A stretch of 64,000 nucleotides of DNA from Excoecaria cochinchinensis (lineage: Eukaryota > Streptophyta > Magnoliopsida > Malpighiales > Euphorbiaceae), in the NCBI GenBank assembly GCA_947683425.1, contig CANTUQ010000018.1, positions 186,001 through 250,000 on the forward strand, read 5' to 3'. Of the stretch, positions 36,492 to 49,742 are shown one piece after another. Below the pieces are notes generated by a model, which was given only the letters and a program-made list of their open reading frames with translations, was not told the origin of the DNA and made no database searches. Positions within the stretch are counted from its first letter, which is position 1; each line of letters starts with the position of its first letter. The translations under genes and the position numbers were made by a program.

Positions 36492-37262
36492 CATCCCTTG
36501 GGAACGCGCCCATACGAGCGCTCGCGTTCCCCCCTCTCCACTCCGGCAGATTTGCCCAGCCCCTCCGACGCGTCGTTTTCGCTGATTTCCTACGTTTTCA
36601 GTCTGATTTTCTTCAGTTTTTTCACCTTTTCATGCTAATTTAGATTAACTAAAATTAAAGTATTTTGTTCTCTTCCTATTTTTGGCCAAGGCAAAAATTA
36701 AAGGGGAACTTCCCCTCATTTTCAAGGGACGGCAGTTTTTATTCAAAAAAAAAGATTTTTTGGTTTTCTCTCTAGCTTCTTCTCTCCAGCAACTGGTTCT
36801 CTTCTTCAAAGTTCTTCAAAATATTCCCAAGTCTTCTTTTCTTTTTCTCAAGTTTTAATTTATTTATTTTTCTTCAAAAAATATATTTCATTTCTTGGAT
36901 GATTTGAGCTTGGAAAATTAATTTCCTTTGCTCAATCATCTACCAAAAATATTTTTTATCAAAATATCATCTTGAGTTATTTTATTTTAAATATCAATTT
37001 TTTTTTTTACATTTTCTTCAAATATTAATCACTACAAATTCGACAAGGAAAACAAATCGAGACACCGTTTCTCCAATCTAAAAAATTCTGAGGGTAAACA
37101 TTTTTGGACTTGTTCTCATTTATTTTTTGTATATTATTTATTGTTGTTAATATTATTTTTTGCTATTATTATCATGTCTATTGTTTACTTTGCATTTTAA
37201 TGTGTTAATATCACTATTAATATATTATTTGTTTGCTTTAATTTGATTTTTACGTTCATTCA

Positions 37263-37585
<323 letters not shown>

Positions 37586-38119
37586 TTTATTGTTGTTACT
37601 TTGCCATGATTATTTGTTGTTACCATCGCTATAATTTTATTGTTGTCATTATCTTGTCTTTATTTGATTAATTTTTACAGTTATTACTAATATTTTTGAT
37701 GTTAATTTTTGTCTGGGATTTAACTTGAGTCGGGTTATCTGAGCATTCCCGCGACTCCCCGGATGGATAGTATCTCTCGACTAAATACTTATCTATAATG
37801 ATCATGCATCAAATACTAATAGAAAATTCTACAAGCAAGAATAACAAATTAATATGAATAATAAAATATAACATTAAAGATTCAAGTTCATAAATTGCAT
37901 CATTCAATAATTACAAAAAAGAAGTAAAAGATGAGAAAACGAAGAAGGAGATCTCTCAACCCTTTTCCCTTTCACAAAGGATATCTTCTTCCTTGCAATA
38001 GTTTTCTCTTCAAAACATGACTTCTAACTTTAAGAAATTTAACTATAAAAACTTATAGCAAAATTACTTAGTTAAAAATCAATATATTACTCTCCTCTTA
38101 AAATTAAAGTTTAATTACA

Positions 38120-38127
38120 TATTTATA
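38120..38127 (-). promoter_or_regulatory. TATA box of M
   Basis: Minus strand CTCTATAAATATG, about 100 bp downstream (minus sense) of the palindrome cluster. Confidence 0.55.
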
Positions 38128-38229
38128 GAGTTTCAAAAGTTGTGTTTCTTTCTTCAAAGAGTTGCAAATATTGGGAGAAAATTATGTCTCTTCAGGTGAC
38201 TATTCAAGGAAAACTGCCCAGCGGATACT

Positions 38230-38605
38230 TCTGTCGCGCTCGCGATCATTATCGTGCTTACGACGGAACACGGGGCTCCCTTTCTTTTCTTCTTCTTTTC
38301 TCCTTTTCCCCTTGCTTTCTCTCTGCATATTCACGACTCGTGCACTGCTGGCACAAGTCGTGTTCTCTTGCGTGAGTCGTACGTTTGCTCACATCTCGTG
38401 CTCTGTTCTTCCTTTCCTTCTTCTCTTTTTCTTTTTCTTCTTGGTGCTTCTCTCTGGCCCTTCACGACTCGTGTTCTCCTTTCACAAGTCATGCTCCACT
38501 AGTCTTCCTTCTTTCTTCTGCACTTCGTCACGCCTCCTTTTCTTTCCTTCACGAGTCATGCTGACATTCACGAGTCGTGCTTCATTTTCACGACTCGTGT
38601 TTGCC
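38230..38605. repeat. CACGACTCGTG repeat cluster in M
   Basis: Perfect or near palindromes CACGACTCGTG at 38332-38342, 38463-38473 and 38589-38599, with variants CACAAGTCGTG, CGTGAGTCGTACG and CACGAGTCATG between them. The left edge has CTGTCGCGCTCGCGA. Spacers are T/C-rich. Open frames here are rich in Phe, Leu and Ser because of those spacers and are not genes. Confidence 0.88.
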
Positions 38606-40949
38606 CTCTTGGTTTTTTCACGGGTCTGCTCTTTTCTTCACCAGTTATGCTATTTTCTTCACTTTTTCACCTAAATCACCCTATACACATAAAAACAAGT
38701 AAACTAGACAAATAACATGAAATATAAACATATTTTCATCCTTTAACTTCTTAAATTTACACAAGGCACCTATCAATTCACATCCATAATGCTTAAGCAT
38801 AGTATATACTTACATTTAACACACACATACACTTAATGTAGTACAATAATCATTCATACTTACTTCATAGAATAAACATTTATAATAATATGCATAGGTA
38901 GTACACATACATAATTATATTCATTTAATATCATATGTTATGATATTCCTTTATATTGTATCTTCAAAAAATTATTACCTGTCTTACATAAATGTTTATG
39001 CAAAATATTTATAATACAACAAGGATATTCTTTAAATATTTACAAATCAAAATATTTCTTTCATTTAACATATTTCGTTTAGAGTTAGTTTCTACTCTCA
39101 TCTTAATATACCTTTCAAGTTCACATATTCATATCTTTAACATTCTAATATATTCCACTTACAAACAATATAAGAATATTCATAGACATTTGAGGTGTAT
39201 GGATTTTGTAAGGGCCCGAAATGCACCCTAGCTGGATTTGTATGTGTCTTGAGTGCTAAAGTGATTGAAATGTGAAATTGACTAATTGAGATGGTTAAAT
39301 ATAGTTAAGGATACATTTGGTATTAATCAAAAGATTGAGGGCAAATTGGTAAATCGATATTTATAGACCTTAAGGCAAGAAATGATGTTTTGGATCTCTA
39401 AAAAATGATTTGACAATAAGGATGTGCTCATAGTAATGAGGAGAATCATATGTTAAAGAGAAATTAATTTTTATAGTGACATGAAAATTTGGCTTATCGG
39501 ACTGGTATAAGTGAATCGGACTGGAAAACGATCTCAGACTGACTTAAAAATATTAGTGTAAGCTAATTAATATATTTTGAGAATTATAGAATAATTTTTA
39601 TGTGGAATTGAGCCCTACTAACGAGAGAAATAAAAAGTCAAGGGTAAATTGGTTATTTAGCATTTATGGACTAAATTAATGGAAATAATTAAGTATGTGG
39701 GTCAATGTATGAGGAGGAATTAATTAATAGGTAAATGCATGAAAGATCAAAGGAGGGAGGATTACATTAGATATTTGGCATAAAAATCAAGGAAGAACCA
39801 ATGATCATGTGACATGTGGCAAGGTGGATAAGGATGAAAGGAAAAGGTGATAAATTTGTTGACTAAAAGGGGATTTGGCTCTTTGTGTGCGAGTTTTGGC
39901 CAGCCAATTAAGAAGGGAAAAGAGAGGAGATTTCCTCATCTTCTTCCTGATGCCACTCTCCCTAAATTTAAGACACAAAATAGAGTTTTGAATTTCTCAA
40001 GTTTTAAGTGTTTTTAATAGTGTTTTCAATGGAGGATTTGTATGAGAAAGGTAATAAATATGCCTCCTATTTCCTTATTTTTCTTAAATGGTTAAAAATT
40101 CTAATTAGTGATATGTGTCGATTTTAATGAGGAATTGGGATGATAACGACCATGAAAAAGTAGGAAAACAAGAAAGAAAGCACAAGTAAAGATGAAGGAG
40201 CCACCAAATGAGGTTTGGGAATTTTATGTGTTTTTGTGCAGTTGATGTTAAATTATATAATTGTATATGTGTATGGATGATATATCTGAATTGGAGTTCA
40301 ATTAAGTTGATTGTTATGGTGGAAATGTTTAAATTGTGTAAAAGAAATGTTAAAAGAAAATTTTGTTCAGATCCCTATTAGACCTTTGGGGACTGTTTTA
40401 GGTATAAGTTGAGTTTTAAAACTCTAACTTAAGTGATTCAAGTTCTTCTAGAACCATGACTTCCATACTTAAAAAATTCCTATAAATGATCATGAGCAAA
40501 TTCCAGCTCTAAGACCCTCAATAGTTGCCAAAACAGAAGGGAGCAGAGTGACTGGAACAAGTTCTGTCAATGGCATTGTCTGACCTTATTTTGGTTTTTA
40601 GGCTATAATTCAGTATATGAATCTTCAAATTGGGTGATTCCAGTGGCATACGAACCCTAAGACTCATACCTATATATTTCTAGAGAGGTTAAGATCTAAT
40701 TTTGTCTCTAATTATTTTAAAATTGACCAAAACAGAAGGGTATCTGTTCTGTTCGGGTAATTGGAATAGTTTGGTTTGTTCAACTCATAACTGAAGTTCT
40801 AGAAATCCAAATGTCATGAAATTTATCCCATTAGAAATTCAACACCTTGGGAAACATTTTCTAAGAAGACAACTCTACTTAAAAATGAGGTTTACATGTT
40901 TCTTATGGCTATATAAGTTAGAAGTGGAGAGCTGATCTTCTTCAGTTCC

Positions 40950-41255
40950 CCTGAGGAGTTCGGTTTTTCGGACTCCTCTGAATAGTTCGATTTTCTTGAC
41001 TCCTCTGTATAGCTCAGTTTTCTTGACACCTCTATATAGCTCAGTTTTCCTGACTCCTCTATAGATCTCAGTGTTCCTGGCTCCTCTGTAGAGCTCAATT
41101 TTCCTAGCTCCTCTGTAGAGCTTGGTTTTCCTGGCTCCTCTATAAAGCTCAGTTTTCCTGGCTCCTCTATAGAGCTCAATTTTCCTGACTCCTCTGTATA
41201 GCTCGATTTTCCTGGCTCCTCTGTATAGCTTAGTTTTCCTGGCTCCTCTATAACT
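40950..41255. repeat. 27-bp tandem repeat array in LTR O
   Basis: About eleven copies of GACTCCTCTGTATAGCTCAG plus TTTTCCT, with unit starts at 40971, 40998, 41025, 41052 and onward every 27 bp. Since 27 is a multiple of three, the minus strand stays open and reads as a 9-residue repeat (EEPGKLSYT-like); there is no other evidence of coding. Confidence 0.95.
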
Positions 41256-42670
41256 TTGTTCACTTATCTATAGTTCTTCTGAGTAACTATGTTTACCTGG
41301 CTATAGTTCTCATATGTAGCTCTGTTCACCTGTTTAACCAACATTTTGTTAAGTTTATATTTGTGCTAATTTGAATTGAGTAATGATATGGATTTTCAAT
41401 AATATGATAAACAATTAAGGAATGGCATTTAAATAGCAAGTATGCATATAATTTGTATAAGATTGAATGTGGATTACTTTTGCATGGAATTATGTGTATA
41501 TGGGAATTATTAAAAATATAATGTGACTGCAAATGAAATAAATGGTATACATAGAAACTAATATTATGACTGTAATTGGGAGACACACAAATATTCAAGT
41601 AATTGATTATATGTTAATACAACATAAATTAAAAATATATGTATAAATGAATACAATTAAGTTATATTAAAATATAATAAGTATGACCAATATGAATAAA
41701 TGCATGATTATTATGTGATCGTAATAAAAGTATGTGCTTCTAAGAACGTGTTAAAGTAACATGTGTATCACTAAATGAAATAATTACGCGTATAGCCTAC
41801 GTTAGTTGAGTCGTGGATAGATAGGCATGCCTATAGAGCCCTCTATTAGGATTTCGGGTTAAGGATCCCTTCTGTTTTGAATTCCGGTTGTGGATTCCCC
41901 TCTATTTGGATTCTGGATGTGAATCCCTACGCGTTATGTGTACTATACCCTCGGATATCTACACGTTTTGTAACCCTATTATCCACTACTTTGTAACTAT
42001 AGGCATAATTATGTGTATAATTAATAGATGGAATCATATGTATGTTATGAATTATTTTTGGAATTCTCGTTGTGGATTTTCCCTCTATTGGATTCTAGAT
42101 ATGAATCCCTATTCCTTATGTAAATTGTACCGTTGAGTACTTATGTGTTCTGTATCCTGTTACCTGCCTCTTTGTAAGTGACGGAGATAAGTAAAATGAA
42201 GAGAATATGAAATGATTAGTATGTGATATACAAATTCTGTGATATGATGTGTAGTGTATTCTGTTATTCTATTTAAAGATTATGAATACGATTACTTATA
42301 TGAAGGCATGATAGGAAATTGGTGAAAATGTTTAATGGTTGTGTTTATTGTGATTCAGTAACCAGTGTGTGTTTTATTTTGATGTGTTCATTTGTATGTA
42401 ATGAAAGTATTTATATGTGTTTTAAGAGGAACTAAAATTAAGCAATATGATTGAATGGTACGGGGTTTAAGTAATTGTAATGAGATTGTTTATATGTGAA
42501 TGTGCTAAATAAAGATAGATTTTGGATTTGTAATTGGTTTAAGAATAGTTGGTTAGAATTGTATATATATATTATGCTTAATATATGCAAGATAAATGTA
42601 CTCAATGATTTGCATATGTTTTTGGCATGAGAATTATGATGTGAACCTACGGTATCTTCTACCTTATGTA

Positions 42671-42674
<4 letters not shown>

Positions 42675-42702
<28 letters not shown>
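42675..42702. repeat. TA/TG dinucleotide run
   Basis: Short TA run followed by about ten TG units in LTR O, upstream of the stem-loop. Confidence 0.9.
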
Positions 42703-42760
42703 TACTTATGCATGTGTTTTGCATCAATAACCACTGTGAGGGTTGTTCATTATATGGTTT

Positions 42761-42788
42761 CCCCACTAAGCCTTTGCGCTTAGCACAG
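42761..42788 (+). other. Conserved LTR stem-loop, copy in O
   Basis: CTAAGC pairs with GCTTAG around CTTTGC, context CCCCACTAAGC..GCTTAGCACAGGTG, followed by CCGTGCAGGTTAAG. About 355 bp from the LTR end. Confidence 0.78.
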
Positions 42789-43794
42789 GTGTTTGTCCGT
42801 GCAGGTTAAGAAGATAGAAGTATCGTCTGTGCATTACGCAGTAGTGTTGGCCAACAAATCTGTAGAAGTTGTTATATGAAGTTTATTATTGATATTTGTA
42901 ATGTAATTAAGTATTGTTCTATAATAAATGATAAGTTGTAATATTATTAAAATGAATAGTGTTATGCCAAGATATATGTGTATGCGATGCATACCAAAAT
43001 TATTTTGATTTAAAGGAATTTTATTATTCTATTTCTGTTATTGCCACGTTTGTGTCTCCGTCTGGTAGCACCCTCCACTCATCGTCACACATTGCGTATG
43101 TTATCATAAGGTGTGCTACGTACGGGTAACGGGTGTTACAAGTTTCCTTTCAAAACATATTGACATTTGATCATATATAATTAAAGAGTTACTAATACAT
43201 ATTCACATGAGATACTCCATATTAACTTATTAAGGTTTCATGTAAACAATAATATATCTATGCTTGCCACCCACTTGACAAAACATATAGTTACAAGTAT
43301 GTTATGAAGTCATCTCTTTGTAAACGTGTACATTAATGTTAATACACATTACTTATCTTATTATCAAATTAGAACACCTAACTTTATTCATAAATCATTT
43401 TTAACATATTAAAACAAACTATATTTCATTATTGTTATTATCATCATTAATACCATTAGCTTATGAGACAAATGTACATAATAATACAGCTATAACAAAT
43501 AACCATGAATATTACAGGCATATAAAATGCTTATTTCCATATTTTCTTTCAATACATAAGTCTTTACAATCATCAAAGAATCATTCATGAATAACAAATT
43601 ATTTCAAAATTTATCATAATACGCATTTAAAGTCCATACATATAAGTACATTCTGTAATGGCCCAAATTTGCCATAAATGGCATATAATGGCTTGAATAC
43701 TGGTATAGTATCGATCAGTGAGTTATGTAGAGTGCATAGTATGGTTTGCGTGTGAAATATATGTAATTATGCCTTAAAATTCTGTGGAGCAATA

Positions 43795-43845
43795 AGGTTA
43801 AACGTGCTCGACCAAGGAAGCCCAGGGATGGGTGACCTCCCGGGA
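43795..43845 (+). promoter_or_regulatory. 5S rRNA-like segment (box A and box C) in LTR D
   Basis: GGTTAAACGTGCTCG matches the box A region of plant 5S rRNA (AGTTAAGCGTGCTTG). GGGATGGGTGACCTCC then CGGGAA matches the box C region (AGGATGGGTGACCTCC then TGGGAA). Spacing between the two is one base shorter than in 5S rRNA. 5S genes are transcribed by RNA polymerase III from such internal boxes. The first half of a 5S gene is absent. Whether it is active is unknown. Confidence 0.82.
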
Positions 43846-44670
43846 ACCCATAAGAGCAAAATATTTTATTGGACCACTAGAAAACACAAGTTATAAGGAG
43901 TCTGGTGGTATAATTTGGAGTGAAAATGAGGTCAAATAGGTCCCTAAAAGTCAAAAAGAAGAAAAGCCTCTAATTCGATTCAAATAGTAACTGGTTTGAT
44001 CAAAATTTGACCGACACTTTAAAAATAGTAAATGACCTCTAAAAATTTATCTGAATGCACATATGGACTTAGAATAGTGTGTAAAACAGTTTGGTAGTGA
44101 AAAAGTAATCTTATGGTGTTACTGAAAAATGGATAAATCGGACCGGTTCAATTAAATTGGACCAGAAATGGACCCTGATTAAGATGGAATCAAGGTCAAA
44201 TGAGCTATTAAGGGAAAAAAGGAAGTTAAAGATGAAAAGTGAACCAAATCGATTCAAGTATTGAATCGGACCGGTCGAACCATTTTGATCACAATTGACC
44301 GATTTGAGCAAGAGTTGACCAAACTCTAACTGGCGTTAAAGATATCTGAAAAATTATCTGAAAGCATGGATTTTCTTGAAATATTATGGAGAGTCAAATG
44401 GTAATAAAAAATAAATTTGGCGATGAAACAGAAAATTGATTTATCGGACTGGTAAAAAATTATCGGATCAAAAAAAGATCTCCGATTAAGCTAAAATTTT
44501 ATATGGAGGCTAAATTATATATTTTAATATTTATGGAATTGAGTTTGGGAAGAATTGAGCTTGGAAAGTGATAAAAATCATTTTGGGTTGCAAAATGGGC
44601 TTAAAACCTAATTGGGCTTAAGTATGGTTGGCCCAACTTGGTTGGACCAAGCCCAGCCCATTAAGGTAGT

Positions 44671-44679
44671 TATATAAAC
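44671..44679 (+). promoter_or_regulatory. TATA box of LTR D
   Basis: TATATAAAC about 1.0 kb into the LTR, after a GGCCCAACTTGGTTGGACC-like block and before a T/C-rich segment. Confidence 0.65.
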
Positions 44680-46069
44680 CCCCCTAAACTAGCTTTTTCT
44701 AGAGAAATCCCTAGAAATCCCGCAGCCTCCTCCCTTTCTTCCTTGGCCAAATTAAACTCTTCCTCGTCCATGGATTTTCTTCATTTCTCTTCCATGGTTC
44801 CCACTAAATCCAACCTTTCCAAGTAATTTCCAGCCTCTCTTCTTTAAAGCTCATTTGAAGTGAAAAAAGTGGGAAAAAGTAAGTGGAGATGGTTATTACC
44901 TAAAATTTAAATTGGTTTAAAGGTTCAAATAGGTATTCTAGGATGTTTAGAGTATGTTTATGTGATTATCTTGCAAAAAGGAGGCAAGATTTTGAGTAGA
45001 TGTTGATGAATATATTCGGCCACTTTAGGGGTTTAATGGAGAGAAAGCATTTTCAAGGAGCAAAGGCATGGAAAGCATGTTTAAGATGTCGAGAACAAGA
45101 AAATAAGGTTAGTGGATACAATATCCTCCTTTTTCCATGTTAAAAGTATGATTTTTGGTTATGTTTAAACATAAAGTATGTGAAATATGTATGTTTAATT
45201 GAAGCAAACCACATAGTTATGTTTAGGGAGGTTAAAAATGAGATTTTGAAAGATTAAAATGAAAAGAAACAAACTTTATATCATGGACACATGTAGGCCG
45301 AATGGTATGTATAGCTATACATAAGTATACTTTGAGATCAAATGTCAAATAATTGTGTATTTAGACCTATTAAAATGTAATCTAGTTAATGAAGTGATAA
45401 ATGAGTGGAAAACAAATTAGAGGAGAAAAAATAAAGGCTTGGCCGAATGGTTATTTAAAGAATTCTTAGGTGTATTTTATGGTTTAATGTAAATAAATGG
45501 TATAAAAATTTTAATTAAGATATAAATTAGCTTAATTAATGAAAAGGGAGTGAAGAATAAATTTGGAAGGTGATTTGGTCATGTTAGCAGAATGGTAAAC
45601 TTGGGTGAATTACTGTATGTTTTGATTATATATTAAGTATAAAGGCATAAAATGAATATGTGATGGAAATTGAATGTATATTAATGATTTGGGAATTACT
45701 AGAATTAAATTGAATATTTTTTAATTGATGATTATATTATGTTTACAATGAAAAGTATATAATGAGTTATGTTTAATTCATATCATGGCATGTTTGATGT
45801 TAAAATGGAATGATTAAGTGATTTACAAATGATTTGATGTAAAAAGAATGGAATGGTATGGTTATGTTCCATTGATAATGTATATTGTAACTTGATAATG
45901 GATAAGTGGAAAGATTAATGCCCTTAGTAGTAGTCTGGTGGTCAAATCTAGCTCAGGATACAGTAGCTAGCCATAGGGACACTAAACCGCGGGGGTGATT
46001 ATGACGTCTCACTTATTGTAGGCTAATGACGGTCCTACTCAATGTATTGAATGTTGAAATATCAAATGA

Positions 46070-46155
46070 ATGTAAGGGTGGTCCTCCGGGATCCCTTTAA
46101 AATGTATTGAAATGGAATGTAGGGGTGGTCCTTCGGGGTGCCTCTAAAATGTATT
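46070..46155. repeat. Short tandem duplication in LTR D
   Basis: GGGTGGTCCTCCGGGATCCC..AAAATGTATTGAA is followed by GGGTGGTCCTTCGGGGTGCC..AAAATGTATTGAA, a duplication of about 55 bp. C and A have one copy of this block. Confidence 0.8.
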
Positions 46156-47193
46156 GAACCTATAGGATTCACGTCTCGTGTATCCAGTTCAAAGATTTCT
46201 ACCAGAATTGTACTAAAGGCAATATGGTAAAAATGGAATTAAAATGATTAATTTGGAGTTAAATGGAAATTTAAGTGAAAAAGGGCTTAAATGAAAGAAA
46301 TAAAAATTTTAAGGACAAAATGGTAATTTGGTTCTTAAGTCATTTAATAAGAGTTAATAATAACAATAATATGATTAAATGGTTAAGTATGCAATTTAGT
46401 TGTGTTTTAAGGACTAAAGTGTAATTTGGTTTGAAAATAGTAATTTAAGGATCAATCGATAATTTGCATGTTAAATAATGAAAATAGGTTAATTAATGAC
46501 ATTATTGTAAATAAATGAAAAGTGATGGGTAAAACTGTAACTAGTGAAAGTCTAGGGACCAAAATGTAATTTGCCAATAGTAAAATAAAACAAAGGATTA
46601 AAAGGTCATTGACAGGTAATATGAATGCTAATTGTATAATTAATTGACAATAAAGGAAATAATGATATTACACTAATAATATAATAAAGTTAATATTATG
46701 TTAATATTATTGTTATTGTCTAAGATATTAATAAAGTAGTGTTAATGTAAATGTTAGTGTCACTGAAAATGGCAATAATATTAAATATAAGAAAAATAAA
46801 TGAGTAATGATAGTATGAGTAAACAAATGGAAAATGTCATAGTGGTGTTAAAAAATTATTGTCACGGATTAGGGAAAATACGGATATGGAATTAAACATT
46901 TATAGCTAAGTAAAATGGAATGAATTGAATTTAGTTAAATAATGACAATGGTTAAAATAATATTGATAATGCTAATGAAATTATTAGAATTCTTTAGAAA
47001 ATGATATGTCATGGAAACTAAACTAAGCATTTAGGATTATGAAATTAAAATATTAATTATAAACATTAAAGAATATGTAAAAGAATGAAAGTTAGTAACA
47101 TAAATGTTAATTATAATAAATAGACATAAGAAATATAAGTGATAATGTTAATGAATGATTGAGCAAGTTATATAATGTTAGAAGTGATAAGAA

Positions 47194-47250
47194 GAGATGA
47201 GATGAGATGAGATGAGATGAGATAAGATAAGATAAGAAAAGATAAGATAA
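47194..47250. repeat. GAGAT/AAGAT pentanucleotide repeat
   Basis: Five GATGA units followed by GATAA units in the AT-rich half of LTR D. Confidence 0.9.
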
Positions 47251-48195
47251 GGTTTAGATAAGACAAGGATTAAAATGAAATTTGACTTAAAAATAGTATG
47301 TTAAGGACTAAATGGTAATTATGTAAAAGATTGAGATGACAAGGTAAAAATGGTTTTAAATGAATAAATATGATGTAATAAGAAGAATGAAGTGAATAAG
47401 GACTAAATTGTAAGGATTTAAAAGTAATACGGTTAAAATGGTAATTATGCTTAATAGTAAGGAAAGATAGAATTATGAAAAAGTACGACATTACACAATT
47501 AAATGAGTGAAAATATGAAAAATTAAGTATTAAATGTGAATTCTTGCATAAAGTGTAAGTAGGGACTAAATGGTAATTTTAAATGATAATTAATGAATTA
47601 AGTATGATTTATGAATAAGTAATGGCATATTTGTAATTATGTGAAATTGAACGGCAAAACCGTAAATTAAGGAAAATTGAAAGATATAAATGTAATTAAC
47701 CATAATAAGATCAAATGAAGGATTTAAATGTAAATTGACAAGGTAATTTACTAGTATATGTAATTGTAAGGATAATAAGAGTTTATTGTATAATGTAATT
47801 AAGAAATAATAATAGTATAAAGAATTAAAATTAATCATGCTAATACTTAAATTAATGTGTATGCCATTATAGTATAATAATAGCAAAAATAATAATAAGA
47901 ATTATATGGACATTAATAATAAAAATATATGTGTTAAAATGACATTAATAATATAAATACATACGGCGAAAAATGAATGTTAATTATGGTAATGTAAAGT
48001 GTGGAATTAATGGTAGTCTAAATAGTGAGAATAAATGAATCAATTTACATGACTGTTAAGTGTTAATGTATGAAATGAGAATGATGATATTTTAATTAGA
48101 GGGAATTAAAAGAGAGAATGAAGTAATTGTTTGCAATAGCATAAATTTAAATTATGCATGTAATAAGTTTTGTGGAAAATTTAGGATATATATCT

Positions 48196-48225
48196 ATCAC
48201 TGGGCATTTTAATGCTCATCACGTA
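48196..48225 (+). other. Conserved LTR stem-loop, copy in D
   Basis: CTGGGCAT pairs with ATGCTCAT around TTTA (last pair lost, one wobble), context TATCACTG..CTCATCACGTAG. About 305 bp from the LTR end. Confidence 0.7.
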
Positions 48226-48955
48226 GTGTGGTTACTGCGTGCAAGTTATATAAAGAAAAGAACTAGTAGTGGCCGAGGATTTACTGATGATCGGAAAAAA
48301 TATTCTACAGCAAGGATAAAGATAGGCATGGCATGTATACGACTGCACTGGATGGACACGAGGTCGTACAAGATAGGTATATGTGTTGTATGTCTTTATG
48401 AATATTATAGTGTTGCATTTGTTTGATTGTTATTGTTAAAAAAAATTCCACTGAATCTAAGAAGTGCATTACAGTGTGCTGTGATATCCGATATCCGCAC
48501 CATTTACGGGTATAGGGTGTTACACATTCATTCATTAATATATTCCATGTTGTCGTTTAGTATTCTTTTGTTTATTTGTTGCCTACATTTCTAAGGTGGT
48601 GGATAACAGGAATCAGAATGCATAGGTATCCGAGGGTACGAGTATCATATCAATAACACATATGCATAGGGATCCAAATGGGATCCACTAACACATAGTG
48701 ATTCAAACGGGATCCAAGAACGCAAAGGGACCCAAATGGGGTCCAAGAACGCATAGGCTGCAGCAACAAAGGTCCCTATAGGCATGCCTATCTATCCATG
48801 ACTCGGTTAATGCAGGCTTAAACTCATATTTATGTTCCATTCTTATAATATTCACATTACTGTTGTACTCATCATATAAATAAACACTTATTATGATCAT
48901 GCAATGATCATTACCCTTTTTAAATTCATCACATATGATTATCACATACATTTTC

Positions 48956-49742
48956 TGTAACAACCCAAAAAGGGGCCTGGTAGGATTTGCATGGTTAATT
49001 GGATAATGAAGGGTATAATTGTAAATGGACAAGTGTAAGATTAATTTAATTAAGGACCAAATTGAAAGAGAAATTAAAGTTAAAAAGAGAAAGAAAATAA
49101 TTAAGTGAGTGAAAGGTAATTGCTAAGGATTTAAGAGAATTAAGCCAAGGATTTGATTAATTGGACCAATGAGAGCTTGCCACCTAGGCAAGGGTAGGTG
49201 GAAGCATTAATTGAAGAAGAGAGGAAAAGGATGTGAGAGGGAAAACAAATTCAAATTTTGTTTCCCGTTTTCCCCTCTTCTTCCTGCGTTTCTTCTTCTT
49301 CTTCTTTTGCTCCTTTCTTTTCCTTCTTGGGTGAGATCTTCAAGGTTTGAGTTGTGATTGTAAGAGATTAAGTGTATTATTGAAAGTAAGTGATTGGGTT
49401 TTGAATTTTAAGTTTGGGTTCCTCTTCTTCTTCCCGTTTTGTTTTACTTCAAGTTATTTGAAATAGGTTAATGAGCTTTGTTTGGTTTGGTTCTTGCAAG
49501 AAGCTGCCAACAAGAGTAAAGGGAAAGGAAAAGAAAAGGTGGGATCTTAAAGTAGAGTGTTTAGAGCTCCATTTTGAGGTTTGGGAGTCTTAGTTTTGTT
49601 TATGTTTATATGCTTTGGAATTGTTGTGGCATGCTAGTGTTAGATTGAGTTATGGGTTTTTGCTAAATAGGGGTTTGGTTGATTGATTATATGCATATGT
49701 TGAGTTGTTTTGGATGTTGATGTGTGTGTGTTATTGGTGTGG
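48956..49742 (+). mobile_element. Start of LTR P, cut by Q
   Basis: It starts TGTAACAACCC and runs until the Q terminus at 49743. It contains the T/C-rich segment (49255-49320) that follows the promoter in this family. ATTTTC precedes it. The rest lies beyond R, outside the window. Confidence 0.7.

Larger units (their letters stand above)
39207..43140 (+). mobile_element. Solo LTR O (Tekay-like)
   Basis: It starts TGTAAGGGCCC and ends CGGGTGTTACA (3934 bp). Flanks are GATTT and AGTTT, an imperfect duplication. It has a conserved stem-loop at 42761-42788 and, on this strand, the GAGTCGTGGATAGATAGGC landmark that G, B and L have in reverse. A 27-bp tandem array lies at about 40950-41255. No protein domain. 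Confidence 0.85.
43654..48524 (+). mobile_element. Solo LTR D, 4.9 kb, with 5S-like sequence
   Basis: It starts TGTAATGGCCC and ends AGGGTGTTACA, with CATTC on both sides (43649-43653 and 48525-48529). Length is 4871 bp and no internal region is present. It is uninterrupted and therefore the best reference for the C/D family: 5S-like block at 43795-43845, TATA at 44671, pyrimidine-rich block near 44700-44830, mid-LTR block 45920-46215, AT-rich half, stem-loop at 48196-48225. Confidence 0.93.

Noticed and set aside
38142..38674. 170-residue plus-strand frame rich in Phe, Leu and Ser
   Set aside because: Driven by the T/C-rich spacers and CACGACTCGTG repeats; opposite to the M orientation.
40892..41263. 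123-residue minus-strand frame with EEPGKLSYT-like repeats as a repeat protein gene
   Set aside because: Explained by a 27-bp minisatellite in LTR O; no start context, no homologous frame in related LTRs.
43795..43845. A true 5S rRNA gene
   Set aside because: The first half of the gene is missing and there is no T-run terminator in the right place; interpreted as a 5S-derived LTR segment.
47590..48426. Frames of 90-98 residues in the AT-rich half of LTR D
   Set aside because: Low-complexity composition, not conserved in C, no domain.
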